Source of the DNA: CAKTOF01 sp964523945
Lineage (GTDB): Bacteria > Bacillota > Clostridia > Oscillospirales > Oscillospiraceae
Assembly (NCBI GenBank): GCA_964523945.1
Contig: CAZGBU010000050.1
Location: 1-13,824 of the forward strand
Length of the DNA stretch: 13,824 nucleotides
Direction: 5' to 3'
The notes below the pieces were generated by a model, which made no database searches, was not told where the DNA came from, and was given only the letters and a program-made list of their open reading frames with translations. Made by a program: the position numbers and the translations under genes. Below are positions 5,571 to 12,922 of the stretch, one piece after another (within the stretch, counting starts at the first letter, position 1; each line of letters begins with the position of its first letter).

Positions 5571-6479
5571 TTGCAATTCGAGGTCCGGAATCTGAACAAA
5601 AGCTTTGGCGACCGCCAGGTCCTGCACGATGTGTGCTTTTCGGTCGGAAGCGGCGCGGCGCTTGGCCTGCTCGGCCGCAACGGCGCCGGCAAAACGACGA
5701 CGATCCGCATCATCATGGGTGTCCTGACCGGAACGGGCGAGGTGCTGATCGATGGCGCCCCGATCGACCGTAAGAGGATCAACTTCGGCTATCTGCCGGA
5801 GGAACGCGGTTTGTACCCGAAGAAAAAAATCCTCGACCAGCTGATCTATTTCGGTACGCTGCGCGGCATGCGGCCGGCGCAGGCGCGTGCAGGCGCTATG
5901 AAATGGCTCGAGCGGCTGGAGATGGACGAATATGCAAACAAACGGCTTGACACGCTCTCCAAGGGCAATCAGCAGAAAATCCAGCTTGCCTGCGCGCTGA
6001 TCTCCGATCCGGAGTTTATCATCCTTGACGAGCCGTTTTCCGGCCTTGACCCGGTCAACGCCATGCTGCTCAAGGATGTGGTGTCCGAGCAGATCGCTTC
6101 GGGGCGGATCGTGCTGTTTTCCAGCCATCAGATGAACTATGTCGAGGAATTCTGTGAGACAATCGCGATTCTCAACGCCGGCCACATCGTCCTGTCGGGC
6201 AGGATCCGCGATATCAAGCGCAGCTATGACAGAAACCGCCTGATTCTCACAACGCAGCAGCCTGACCGGCTGGCAGCGGCCATCCGGGAGAGCCTGCCGC
6301 AGCTGATCCAGGGCATTGAGACCGGGACGGAGCGTGTGACGGTCACACTGCGTGCGGCGGACGATAAGCTGGATTTCACGGCACAGGCATCCCGGCTTGG
6401 TGTGGATTTCGACGCCGTAGCGGTCTATGAGCCGTCGCTGAATGACATTTTTGTGCAGTATACGGAGGGACAGGCATGA
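5571..6479 (+). CDS. ABC transporter ATP-binding protein (NatA-like exporter ATPase)
   Basis: 302-residue cytoplasmic ATPase that powers the permease encoded next. Walker A is GRNGAGKT (35-42). The Q-loop position reads 'GYLPEERGLY' (73-82), the Glu variant usual in this subfamily. The signature is LSKGNQQ (129-135), Walker B is IILDEP (150-155), the D-loop is SGLD, and the H-loop histidine is 186. A C-terminal domain of about 80 residues follows, as in exporters of the DUF4162/NatA group. The start is TTG at 5571, with AAGGGGG 7 bases upstream and the family N-terminus 'MQFEVRNLNKSFG' beginning there; no ATG fits. The stop overlaps the next start (ATGA at 6476-6479), so the two are co-translated. 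NatA of Bacillus acts in sodium export; the substrate here is unknown. Confidence 0.92.
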   Translation: MQFEVRNLNKSFGDRQVLHDVCFSVGSGAALGLLGRNGAGKTTTIRIIMGVLTGTGEVLIDGAPIDRKRINFGYLPEERGLYPKKKILDQLIYFGTLRGMRPAQARAGAMKWLERLEMDEYANKRLDTLSKGNQQKIQLACALISDPEFIILDEPFSGLDPVNAMLLKDVVSEQIASGRIVLFSSHQMNYVEEFCETIAILNAGHIVLSGRIRDIKRSYDRNRLILTTQQPDRLAAAIRESLPQLIQGIETGTERVTVTLRAADDKLDFTAQASRLGVDFDAVAVYEPSLNDIFVQYTEGQA

Positions 6480-7747
6480 AACGGTTTGGTGCAGTCTTTC
6501 GGTTTGAATTTTTCAATTACGCGCGCAACAAGGCGTTCATTGCCATCACGCTTGTACTGGTGATCGGCATTGCTGCGGTTCTGTGCTTTCCCCGCATCCG
6601 CGACATGATCAGCAATGGCGAAACATCGTCCGACACCGCGACAGAGGAGCAGACGCCGGATGGCAACCGGATTGCTGTCTCTGGCCTGACAGACGAATCG
6701 GAGCTGGATTATTTCCGGCAGGTACTTACCAATGCGCAACTTTTTGCGGTTGATGCGGATGCAGACGGGCTCTCGGCAGCGGTGGAGGATGGGACGTATG
6801 ATGCGGCCGTCCTGCTGACGGGCGAACTGTCATATCAGTATTTTGTCAAAAATGTCGGCATGTACGATACGACGCAGGAACAGCTCTCGGCGGCCCTGCT
6901 GGCGCGGTATCAGGCGCAGGTGCTTGCAGGGCTTGGTGCGGACGAGACACAGCTGGCCGAATTTTTCGCCGCGTCACCCGAGGTGGAGGTCGTGCAGACC
7001 ACCGGTGGCAAAAACCAGATGGACAGCTTTTTCTATACATACATCCTGATTTTTGCGCTGTATTTTGTCATCATGCTCTACGGGCAGTTCGTGGCGTCGA
7101 GCGTAGCGACGGAGAAGAGCACGCGTGCGATGGAGCTGCTGATTACAACGGCCGATCCGCGTGAACTGCTGTTCGGCAAAGTGTTTGGAGCGGGATGTGC
7201 GGGGCTGCTGCAATTTGCACTGATTTTTGGGAGCGCGGCGCTCTTCTACCAGCTGAATGTGTCGTACTACGCGGACAACTATATTGTGCAGTCCATTTTT
7301 AACATGCCGGTTTCGCTTCTGCTGTATGCGCTGCTGTTCCTGGTGCTGGGCTTTTTCCTGTACGCATTTTTGTATGGCGCGCTCGGATCGATGGTCAGCC
7401 GCCTGGAGCAACTCAACACGGCCGTGATGCCGGTTACGCTGTTGTTTGTGGTTGCATTTATTATTGTGATGATGGCGATGTCGTCGGGGTCGGTGGACAG
7501 TACCCTGATGCGCGCGGCGTCATTTGTACCGCTGACTTCACCGATGGCGATGTTCACGCGCCTGGCGATGGGGACGGTCGCTGCGTGGGAGATCGTTGTC
7601 TCGGTCGTGCTGCTGATTGCGGCGACGATCGGCGTCGGTTTCCTCGGCGCGGCAATCTATCGGATGGGTGTGCTGATGTATGGTCAGCCGCCAAAGCCGA
7701 AAGAGCTGCTGGCCATGCTGCGCGAGAGAAAAAGCCAGAATGTGTGA
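6476..7747 (+). CDS. ABC-2 type transporter permease (NatB-like)
   Basis: 423-residue integral membrane partner of the preceding ATPase. One transmembrane helix near residues 20-38 is followed by a large extracytoplasmic loop of about 150 residues. A cluster of about five helices then spans 185-400, including 'FFYTYILIFALYFVIMLYG', 'LLYALLFLVLGFFLYAFLYG' and 'VMPVTLLFVVAFIIVMMAM'. The helix-loop segment 'SVATEKSTRAMELLITTADP' is the typical ABC-2 coupling region ('EK.tr.mE.l..t.'). The ATG overlaps the ATPase stop by 4 bases. This architecture matches NatB/YhaP-like permeases, which are linked to sodium or drug and peptide efflux. No strong terminator is visible before the next promoter at 7779. 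Confidence 0.9.
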   Translation: MKRFGAVFRFEFFNYARNKAFIAITLVLVIGIAAVLCFPRIRDMISNGETSSDTATEEQTPDGNRIAVSGLTDESELDYFRQVLTNAQLFAVDADADGLSAAVEDGTYDAAVLLTGELSYQYFVKNVGMYDTTQEQLSAALLARYQAQVLAGLGADETQLAEFFAASPEVEVVQTTGGKNQMDSFFYTYILIFALYFVIMLYGQFVASSVATEKSTRAMELLITTADPRELLFGKVFGAGCAGLLQFALIFGSAALFYQLNVSYYADNYIVQSIFNMPVSLLLYALLFLVLGFFLYAFLYGALGSMVSRLEQLNTAVMPVTLLFVVAFIIVMMAMSSGSVDSTLMRAASFVPLTSPMAMFTRLAMGTVAAWEIVVSVVLLIAATIGVGFLGAAIYRMGVLMYGQPPKPKELLAMLRERKSQNV

Positions 7748-7778
7748 ATCTTTTTGGCTCCCTTTGGGCAGCAAACGG

Positions 7779-7807
7779 TTGACAAAGTGTGCCGTTTATG
7801 CTACTCT
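7779..7807 (+). promoter_or_regulatory. Promoter of the riboswitch-P-type ATPase unit
   Basis: TTGACA (7779-7784), a 17-base spacer and TACTCT (7802-7807) lie immediately before the riboswitch. Perfect -35, moderate -10. Confidence 0.65.
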
Positions 7808-7820
7808 AAATTGGTATTCT

Positions 7821-7914
7821 ATGAGGGAGTAGTTCCCGCGCAATCTATGCGCGTTTCAGGTCAACACGCATGGCCGGAGGTTCGGCCTGGTCTGAATGGA
7901 GAGAACCAGACTCA
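7821..7914 (+). ncRNA. yybP-ykoY (manganese) riboswitch aptamer
   Basis: The conserved core GAGGGAGUAG (7823-7832) opens the aptamer and ACCAGACUC (7905-7913) closes it, corresponding to the GGGGAGUAG and GCAAGACC elements of the family. Between them lie a hairpin CGCGC/GCGCG (7837-7841 with 7849-7853), the GGUCAACACG stretch (7859-7868), a second arm GGCCG/CGGCC (7872-7876 with 7883-7887) and UCUGAAU (7891-7897). The family binds Mn2+ in the loop formed by the two conserved segments. It commonly controls Mn exporters and P-type ATPases, which fits the gene downstream. The assignment rests on recognised motifs, not on a covariance-model score. Confidence 0.85.
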
Positions 7915-7949
7915 CGGATGGATGAATCGGTCTGTCCGTGAGTTTTTTT
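7908..7949 (+). terminator. Riboswitch expression-platform terminator
   Basis: The stem ACTCACGGA/TCCGTGAGT (7910-7918 with 7935-7943) has a 16-base loop and is followed by a T-run to 7949. Its 5' arm includes the CUC that closes the aptamer. Ligand binding should therefore compete with the terminator and turn expression on. Confidence 0.85.
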
Positions 7950-8022
7950 GTCTATCTATGGCCTGACCAGCGTGCAAAGCGGCCGGAAACGGGCATACTG
8001 AAACAAAGAAAAGGTGGATGCC

Positions 8023-10659
8023 ATGAAGTTCTACACCGTCAGTGTGGACGAGGCGCTCCAGGAGGTCCGCGCAAGCAGGGATGGACTGACGCAGGAAGAG
8101 GCGGCCAAACGACGCGAACAGTATGGGCCGAACCGCCTGCAGGAGGCCAAGAAAGACTCGATCATTAAGCAGTTCCTGAAACAGATTGCCGATCCGATGA
8201 TCCTGATCCTGCTCGCCGCAGCACTGATCTCCGGCATTACCTCAGCGTATTCCGGCGAGGGATTTGCCGATGTCATCATCATTCTGTTTGTTGTCGTGGT
8301 CAACGCCGTACTTGGTGTGTACCAGGAGAGCAAGGCGGAAAAGGCGATCGAAGCGCTGCAGGAGATGGCTGCTGCAACCAGCCGCGTGCTGCGCGGCGGG
8401 AAAGTCGTTCAGGTTCGCAGTGAAGAACTCGTCCCGGGTGATATTGTGCTGCTTGAGGCCGGCGACGCCGTCCCGGCAGACGGCCGCATTCTGGAGAGCG
8501 CCAGCCTGAAGATCGAGGAGGCGGCACTGACCGGAGAAAGCGTGCCGGTGTCGAAGTTCATTGAGGCAATCGGCATTGAAAAACAGTCGGATGTACCGCT
8601 TGGCGATCGAAAGAACATGGCCTATATGGGCAGCACGGTTGTGTATGGCCGCGGCTCGATGCTTGTCACCAATATCGGCATGGACACCGAAATGGGCCGC
8701 ATCGCCGATGCGCTCGCGCAGACGGAGGAGGGAAAGACGCCGCTGCAGCGCAAGCTCGCGCAGCTGAGCAAGATTCTGACGTTTGTTGTGCTCGGCATCT
8801 GCGTTGCGATCTTTGCCGTCGGCGTTCTGCGTGCCGGTGAACTTAACGGCGATGTGCTGCTGAGCACGTTCATGGTGGCTGTCAGCCTTGCGGTGGCGGC
8901 GATCCCGGAAGGGCTGGCGGCCGTTGTGACGATCGTGCTGTCGATCGGCGTGACGAATATGTCCCGCCGCAACGCGATTATCCGCAAGCTGACTGCGGTC
9001 GAGACGCTTGGCTGTACGCAGATTATCTGTTCGGATAAGACGGGTACGCTGACGCAGAACCGTATGACGGTCGTCGAGTCGCGCACCGAGGACGAGGCGC
9101 TGCTCGCGCGCGCGCTGGCGCTGTGCTCGGACTCGCAGTGGAATGCGGAGGAAAAGCGCGCCGAAGGTGAGCCGACGGAAAATGCGCTTGTCGACTGGGC
9201 GACAGCGGTTGGCACGCCGAAGCCGGAACTGGAAAGCACACAGCCGCGCGTTGGCGAGATCCCGTTCGACAGCGGTCGCAAGATGATGAGCACGTACCAT
9301 CAAACCGAGGACGGCTTTGTGCAGTACACAAAAGGTGCGCCGGATGAGGTGCTCCAGCGCTGCACGCACGAGCTGCGCGGGGGTCAGGTGGTAGAGCTGA
9401 CGCCGGAGCGGCGCGCGGAGATCCTCGCGGAGAACAGCGCGCTGGCACAGCAGGCGCTGCGCGTGCTGATGGGCGCGTTCCGCAGGGTGGACACAGTGCC
9501 GGCCGATCCGGATCCGGCCAGCGAGGAGACCGGCCTTTGTTATATTGGCCTGGTGGGCATGATCGATCCGGTGCGGCCAGAGGTTGCCGCAGCCATTGAA
9601 GAGTGCCGCAGCGCCGGTATCCGCCCGATTATGATCACCGGCGATCATGTTGACACCGCTTCTTCCATTGCGCGCCAGCTCGGTATTCTCGAGCCGGGCA
9701 CCGAGGCCATCACCGGCTCGGAGCTTGAGCAGATGGACGACGCGACATTTGCCGAGCGCTTCCGCTCGATCAGCGTCTACGCCCGTGTCCAGCCGGAGCA
9801 TAAAACACGCATCGTCAATGCCTGGCGTGACGCTGGCTATATCACGGCGATGACCGGTGACGGCGTCAACGACGCGCCGTCGATCAAAGCCGCAGACATC
9901 GGCATCGGTATGGGCATCACAGGCACTGACGTGACGAAAAATGTTGCGGACATGGTGCTTGCAGACGATAACTTTGCCACCATTGTCGCAGCGGTGGAAG
10001 AGGGACGCCGGATCTACGACAACATCCGCAAGTCGATCCAGTTCCTGCTTGGCTCGAACCTGAGCGAGGTGATCTCGGTCTTTACAGCGACGATGCTGGG
10101 CTTTACCATTCTCCAGCCGGTGCACCTGCTGTGGATCAACCTGGTGACCGACAGCTTCCCGGCGCTTGCGCTCGGCATGGAAAAAGCCGACCGTGACAGC
10201 ATGAAGCGGCCGCCGCGTAACGCCTCCGACGGCATTTTCGCCGGCGGCCTGGGCGTCAATGTTGCGTATCAGGGCGTTGTGCTTTCCGTGCTGACGTTGC
10301 TGGCGTACTTCATCGGTCACTTTATTGAGTCGGGCGTCTGGGAGATTGCAAACTCACCGGATGGCACCACAATGGCGTTCCTGACGATGAGCATGGCGGA
10401 GATCTTCCACAGCTTCAACATGCGCTCACAGCGCGGAAGTCTGCTGCGGATCGGCCACTCGAACCGCGCGCTCAGTCTGGCTGCGCTGGCCAGCCTAGTG
10501 TGTACGACGCTGGTCATTTATGTGCCGTTCCTGTCGAATGCGTTTGAGTTTGAGCACATCAGTGCGCTCGAGTATGCAATTGCAATTGCGCTTGCGTTCT
10601 GCATGATTCCGATTGTAGAGCTGATCAAACTGATCCAGCGGCGTGTTGGCCGGAAGTAA
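8023..10659 (+). CDS. P-type cation-transporting ATPase, P2 (Ca2+/Mn2+) type
   Basis: 878-residue membrane pump that exports a divalent cation with ATP through an aspartyl-phosphate intermediate. Motifs are TGES (170-173, actuator), PEGL (295-298, helix M4), DKTGT (338-342, phosphorylated Asp338), KGAPDEVL (ATP-binding domain), MITGD and TGDGVNDAP (611-619). Ligand residues of SERCA are retained: Glu296 (M4), Asn679 and Glu682 (M5, 'SNLSE'), Asn706, Thr709 and Asp710 (M6, 'INLVTD'), and an M8 Glu in 'MAEIFHSFN' matching SERCA Glu908. Both SERCA-type sites therefore look preserved. It begins with a cation-ATPase N domain and has about ten helices. The ATG at 8023 is preferred over GTG 8014 because AAGGTGG lies 5 bases upstream. 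Annotation by homology would be a calcium pump; the Mn riboswitch upstream argues for manganese efflux in vivo. Confidence 0.95.
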   Translation: MKFYTVSVDEALQEVRASRDGLTQEEAAKRREQYGPNRLQEAKKDSIIKQFLKQIADPMILILLAAALISGITSAYSGEGFADVIIILFVVVVNAVLGVYQESKAEKAIEALQEMAAATSRVLRGGKVVQVRSEELVPGDIVLLEAGDAVPADGRILESASLKIEEAALTGESVPVSKFIEAIGIEKQSDVPLGDRKNMAYMGSTVVYGRGSMLVTNIGMDTEMGRIADALAQTEEGKTPLQRKLAQLSKILTFVVLGICVAIFAVGVLRAGELNGDVLLSTFMVAVSLAVAAIPEGLAAVVTIVLSIGVTNMSRRNAIIRKLTAVETLGCTQIICSDKTGTLTQNRMTVVESRTEDEALLARALALCSDSQWNAEEKRAEGEPTENALVDWATAVGTPKPELESTQPRVGEIPFDSGRKMMSTYHQTEDGFVQYTKGAPDEVLQRCTHELRGGQVVELTPERRAEILAENSALAQQALRVLMGAFRRVDTVPADPDPASEETGLCYIGLVGMIDPVRPEVAAAIEECRSAGIRPIMITGDHVDTASSIARQLGILEPGTEAITGSELEQMDDATFAERFRSISVYARVQPEHKTRIVNAWRDAGYITAMTGDGVNDAPSIKAADIGIGMGITGTDVTKNVADMVLADDNFATIVAAVEEGRRIYDNIRKSIQFLLGSNLSEVISVFTATMLGFTILQPVHLLWINLVTDSFPALALGMEKADRDSMKRPPRNASDGIFAGGLGVNVAYQGVVLSVLTLLAYFIGHFIESGVWEIANSPDGTTMAFLTMSMAEIFHSFNMRSQRGSLLRIGHSNRALSLAALASLVCTTLVIYVPFLSNAFEFEHISALEYAIAIALAFCMIPIVELIKLIQRRVGRK

Positions 10660-10663
10660 ACTG

Positions 10664-10698
10664 AAATCCGAACAGGCGCAGCCTGTTCGGATTTTTTT
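10664..10698 (+). terminator. Intrinsic terminator of the P-type ATPase gene
   Basis: A 14-bp stem (10664-10677 with 10681-10694) has a GCA loop and continues into a T-run ending at 10698. It begins 5 bases after the stop codon. Confidence 0.92.
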
Positions 10699-10746
10699 CT
10701 ACTCGGGACGGGAAACAACCAATGCCTTTCCCGCGTGGGGAAGGCG

Positions 10747-10755
10747 TGTTACAAT
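10747..10755 (+). promoter_or_regulatory. Extended -10 promoter of the acetyltransferase gene
   Basis: TGT-TACAAT at 10747-10755 is an extended -10 located 22 bases before the ATG at 10778. The -35 (TTTCCC at 17 bases) is poor. Confidence 0.35.
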
Positions 10756-10777
10756 GCAGAAAAGAGGGGGCAGGTAT

Positions 10778-11248
10778 ATGGGGCAATATGCGATCATTCA
10801 ACTGCGGGAACATCCGGAATGGATGTCCCGCGCCGCGCGGTGGTTCCATGAGAAATGGGATGTGCCGGCGGCAGAATATGAGCGGTCAATGGCGGAAAGT
10901 GCGCAGTGTACCGCTCCGGTGCCGCAGTGGTATCTTTTGCTGTGCGCCGGGCAAATTGCCGGCGGGGTGGGCGTCATCGAGAACGATTTTCATGACAGAC
11001 CGGATCTGTCGCCCAATGTCTGTGCGCTATATATAGAACCGCAGCACCGCTGCCGCGGCCTGGCCGGCGCGCTGCTGCACCATGTGTGCGTGGATCTGAA
11101 CAAGCAGGGGATCGGTACACTATATCTGGTTACGGAGCACGATGCGTTCTATGAGCGCTATGGCTGGACATTTGTTTGCACAGTGCGTGGAGACGATGGC
11201 GCACCCATGCGGCTGTACCGCTGCATGGCGGACCGTACTGAAAAATAG
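10778..11248 (+). CDS. GNAT family N-acetyltransferase
   Basis: 156 residues, one complete GNAT domain, cytoplasmic. The acetyl-CoA binding motif A is 'LYIEPQHRCRGLAGALLHHV' (R-x-x-G-x-A pyrophosphate loop), preceded by strand 'WYLLLCAGQIAGGVGVI' and followed by 'LYLVTEHDAFYERYGW', the usual motif B 'hxxFYexxGF/W'. It transfers an acetyl group from acetyl-CoA to an amine; the substrate is not predictable. The ATG at 10778 follows GAGGGGG with 7 bases of spacing. The open frame upstream to 10643 would run through the terminator of the previous gene and is rejected. No terminator is visible after the stop, so transcription could continue into the next gene 97 bases away. Confidence 0.9.
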   Translation: MGQYAIIQLREHPEWMSRAARWFHEKWDVPAAEYERSMAESAQCTAPVPQWYLLLCAGQIAGGVGVIENDFHDRPDLSPNVCALYIEPQHRCRGLAGALLHHVCVDLNKQGIGTLYLVTEHDAFYERYGWTFVCTVRGDDGAPMRLYRCMADRTEK

Positions 11249-11251
11249 TTT

Positions 11252-11285
11252 CCGGCTGGCTGCAACATTCTTCCCCGGCTGGCTG
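11252..11285 (+). repeat. Direct repeat CCGGCTGGCTG (two copies, third at 12240)
   Basis: The 11-mer CCGGCTGGCTG occurs at 11252-11262 and 11275-11285 (23-base period), and again at 12240-12250 right after the next gene's stop. All three copies are intergenic. They may be regulatory sites of the downstream sigma cluster or chance; no function can be assigned. Confidence 0.4.
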
Positions 11286-11345
11286 TATGGATAGCAGAAC
11301 CGAAATGAATGGTTCGCATGCAGCGAGTCAAATGAAAGGAAGATT

Positions 11346-12239
11346 ATGATGAAGAAAAAAGCAATTGCCTGTTTGGCCATGGCGCTGGTATGCACCATGA
11401 TCGTACCTGCTTTTGCCGCGGAGCCGAATGGCCCGACACTGATCGCCGGGGAGCCGGCTGAAACAGCCGGAACTGTGATGGAGGACATCGGACGCTACGC
11501 TGTTGCAGTCGATGGTGCGGATCTCGGTGCAGAGGCCTGTATCATGGTACCGCTGCGGGCTGTGGCAGAAGCGCTGGGATTTACGGTTACCTGGGATCAT
11601 GGCACGGTTTTGGTGGACAACGGAACGATCCACACCATCGTGACCATCGGCGAGGATCTCTATGCAATTACTACCAGCATCGAAGGCGCCGATGGCATGA
11701 GTGCGCCGTTCTCCCTTGGTATTCCGCCCTATGTAACCAAAGGTGTCACCTATGTGCCGCTGTCGCTGTTTCGCGCGTTGATGCCAGAGGCGGAGATCAC
11801 AGTGGAAAATGGCCGGGTCAGCATTCAAACGAGTTCCGGTACGCAGATTCCCAATCCGTTTCTCGAATGCAGCACACTGGACGAGGCTGCCGCGCTCGCC
11901 GGGTTCCCGATGACCGCTCCGGAGCATGTGGCTGGATACAACGCGCCGGTTTTCCGCGCCATAGAGCGCGACATGCTTGAGATCCTTTACCGCAGCGACA
12001 ACGGCACAGGTGAACTCTGCATCCGAAAGGCTGCCGGGAGCGGTGATATCAGCGGTGATTACAATGCCTATCCGGATTGTACCACAGTCCGCGTGGGCGA
12101 ACGGTCTGTGACAATGCAGGGCCATGACGGCAAGATCGTTCTTGCCACATGGACAGATGGCGGCTATGCGTTTTCGATCAGGGCCGCCGGCGGGATCGAC
12201 CGGGCGGATATGGAAGCCCTGATCACAGCGGTGGCGTGA
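11346..12239 (+). CDS. Secreted CuAO_N-domain protein with DUF4367-like C-terminal domain
   Basis: 297 residues. A signal peptide covers residues 1-25 (MMKKK, hydrophobic core, 'VPAFAAE'). A copper amine oxidase N-terminal-like domain spans about 50-160, with 'IMVPLRAVAEALGFTVTWD' and 'VTYVPLSLFRALMP' as its markers. From about 175 to the end there is a second domain with 'EILYRSDNGTGELCIRKA', 'DISGDYNAYPD', 'VTMQGHDG' and 'LATWTDGGYAFSI'. This domain matches, motif by motif, the ectodomain of the anti-sigma gene two genes downstream. The ATG at 11346 (or 11349) follows AAAGGA with 5 (8) bases. No terminator separates it from the sigma gene 47 bases downstream, so a three-gene operon is likely. 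The protein probably works at the wall or outside the membrane; a link to the sigma pathway is inference. Confidence 0.8.
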   Translation: MMKKKAIACLAMALVCTMIVPAFAAEPNGPTLIAGEPAETAGTVMEDIGRYAVAVDGADLGAEACIMVPLRAVAEALGFTVTWDHGTVLVDNGTIHTIVTIGEDLYAITTSIEGADGMSAPFSLGIPPYVTKGVTYVPLSLFRALMPEAEITVENGRVSIQTSSGTQIPNPFLECSTLDEAAALAGFPMTAPEHVAGYNAPVFRAIERDMLEILYRSDNGTGELCIRKAAGSGDISGDYNAYPDCTTVRVGERSVTMQGHDGKIVLATWTDGGYAFSIRAAGGIDRADMEALITAVA

Positions 12240-12286
12240 CCGGCTGGCTGGGCGCTTTTACATGACCCGGCATAAAGGAGGGGAGA

Positions 12287-12922
12287 ATGCAGATGGAGTA
12301 TAGTCTGAACCGGCTGCCGGCGATGAATGGGCTGCCTCTCATATTTGGGCGCCGTTTCCGGCATGTGCTGTTTGCCGCGCGTTCAATATTTTCGGCCGGC
12401 AGGCATGCAGCGGACGAGCGGACAGAACACCGGGCAGAGATGAACAGCCGGGCGGAAAAGATCTTGGATGAATACGGAAACAGCATCCTGCGCCTGGCCT
12501 ATTCCTATCTGCACAACATCAGCGATGCGGAGGAAATCTTGCAGGATACGCTGCTGCAGTTTCTAAAAGCAGCGCCGGAGTTTGCAAACTGCGCGCATGA
12601 GAAAGCATGGCTGCTGCGTGTGGCGGCCAACCTGAGCAAGAACCGAATCGCGTACAACCGGATCCGGCAGACGGACGAGCTGCGTGAGGGACTGGTTGCA
12701 GATCAGCGCGCTGATCTGTCCTTTGTTTGGGATGCGGTGAAGAACCTGCCCGTCCCATACCGGGAGGCCATACATTTGTTTTATTATGAGGGGTATTCCA
12801 CGGATCAGATCGCGGCCATGCTGGGCAGGAAAGCGTCCACGGTCCGTTCGGATCTGCGGCGTGGGCGTGAGCGGCTGAAAGAGATCCTGAAAGAGGGGTA
12901 TGACTTTGAAGAGGGCCTATGA
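12287..12922 (+). CDS. ECF-type RNA polymerase sigma factor with N-terminal extension
   Basis: 211 residues from ATG 12287. Sigma region 2 spans about 54-120 ('ILDEYGNSILRLAYSYLHN', 'DAEEILQDTLLQFLKAA', 'EKAWLLRVAANLSKNRI'). Region 4 spans about 145-200 ('LPVPYREAIHLFYYEGYSTD', 'QIAAMLGRKASTVRSDLRRG', 'RERLKEIL'). The first 51 residues precede region 2 and are unlike an ECF factor: basic, with a hydrophobic patch 'NGLPLIFGRRFRHVLFAARS'. The start at 12287 has an excellent AAAGGAGG 5 bases upstream, whereas ATG 12440 at the usual ECF start has no good ribosome site. The extension is therefore probably translated, though 12440 cannot be excluded. The stop overlaps the anti-sigma start. It presumably drives genes released by the membrane partner, perhaps including this cluster. 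Confidence 0.88.
   Translation: MQMEYSLNRLPAMNGLPLIFGRRFRHVLFAARSIFSAGRHAADERTEHRAEMNSRAEKILDEYGNSILRLAYSYLHNISDAEEILQDTLLQFLKAAPEFANCAHEKAWLLRVAANLSKNRIAYNRIRQTDELREGLVADQRADLSFVWDAVKNLPVPYREAIHLFYYEGYSTDQIAAMLGRKASTVRSDLRRGRERLKEILKEGYDFEEGL

Noticed and set aside
7754..8168. Small plus-strand frames in the ATPase leader
   Set aside because: They lie over the riboswitch and terminator, lack ribosome sites and have no domain.
8242..10320. 692-codon open frame antisense to the P-type ATPase
   Set aside because: It lies exactly opposite a gene with all P-type ATPase motifs. Its product is Arg/His/Asp-rich with no recognisable domain, as expected for a shadow frame in GC-rich DNA.
10643..10777. 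Upstream extension of the acetyltransferase to 10643
   Set aside because: It begins inside the ATPase gene and reads through its terminator; the ribosome site is at 10764-10770 before ATG 10778.
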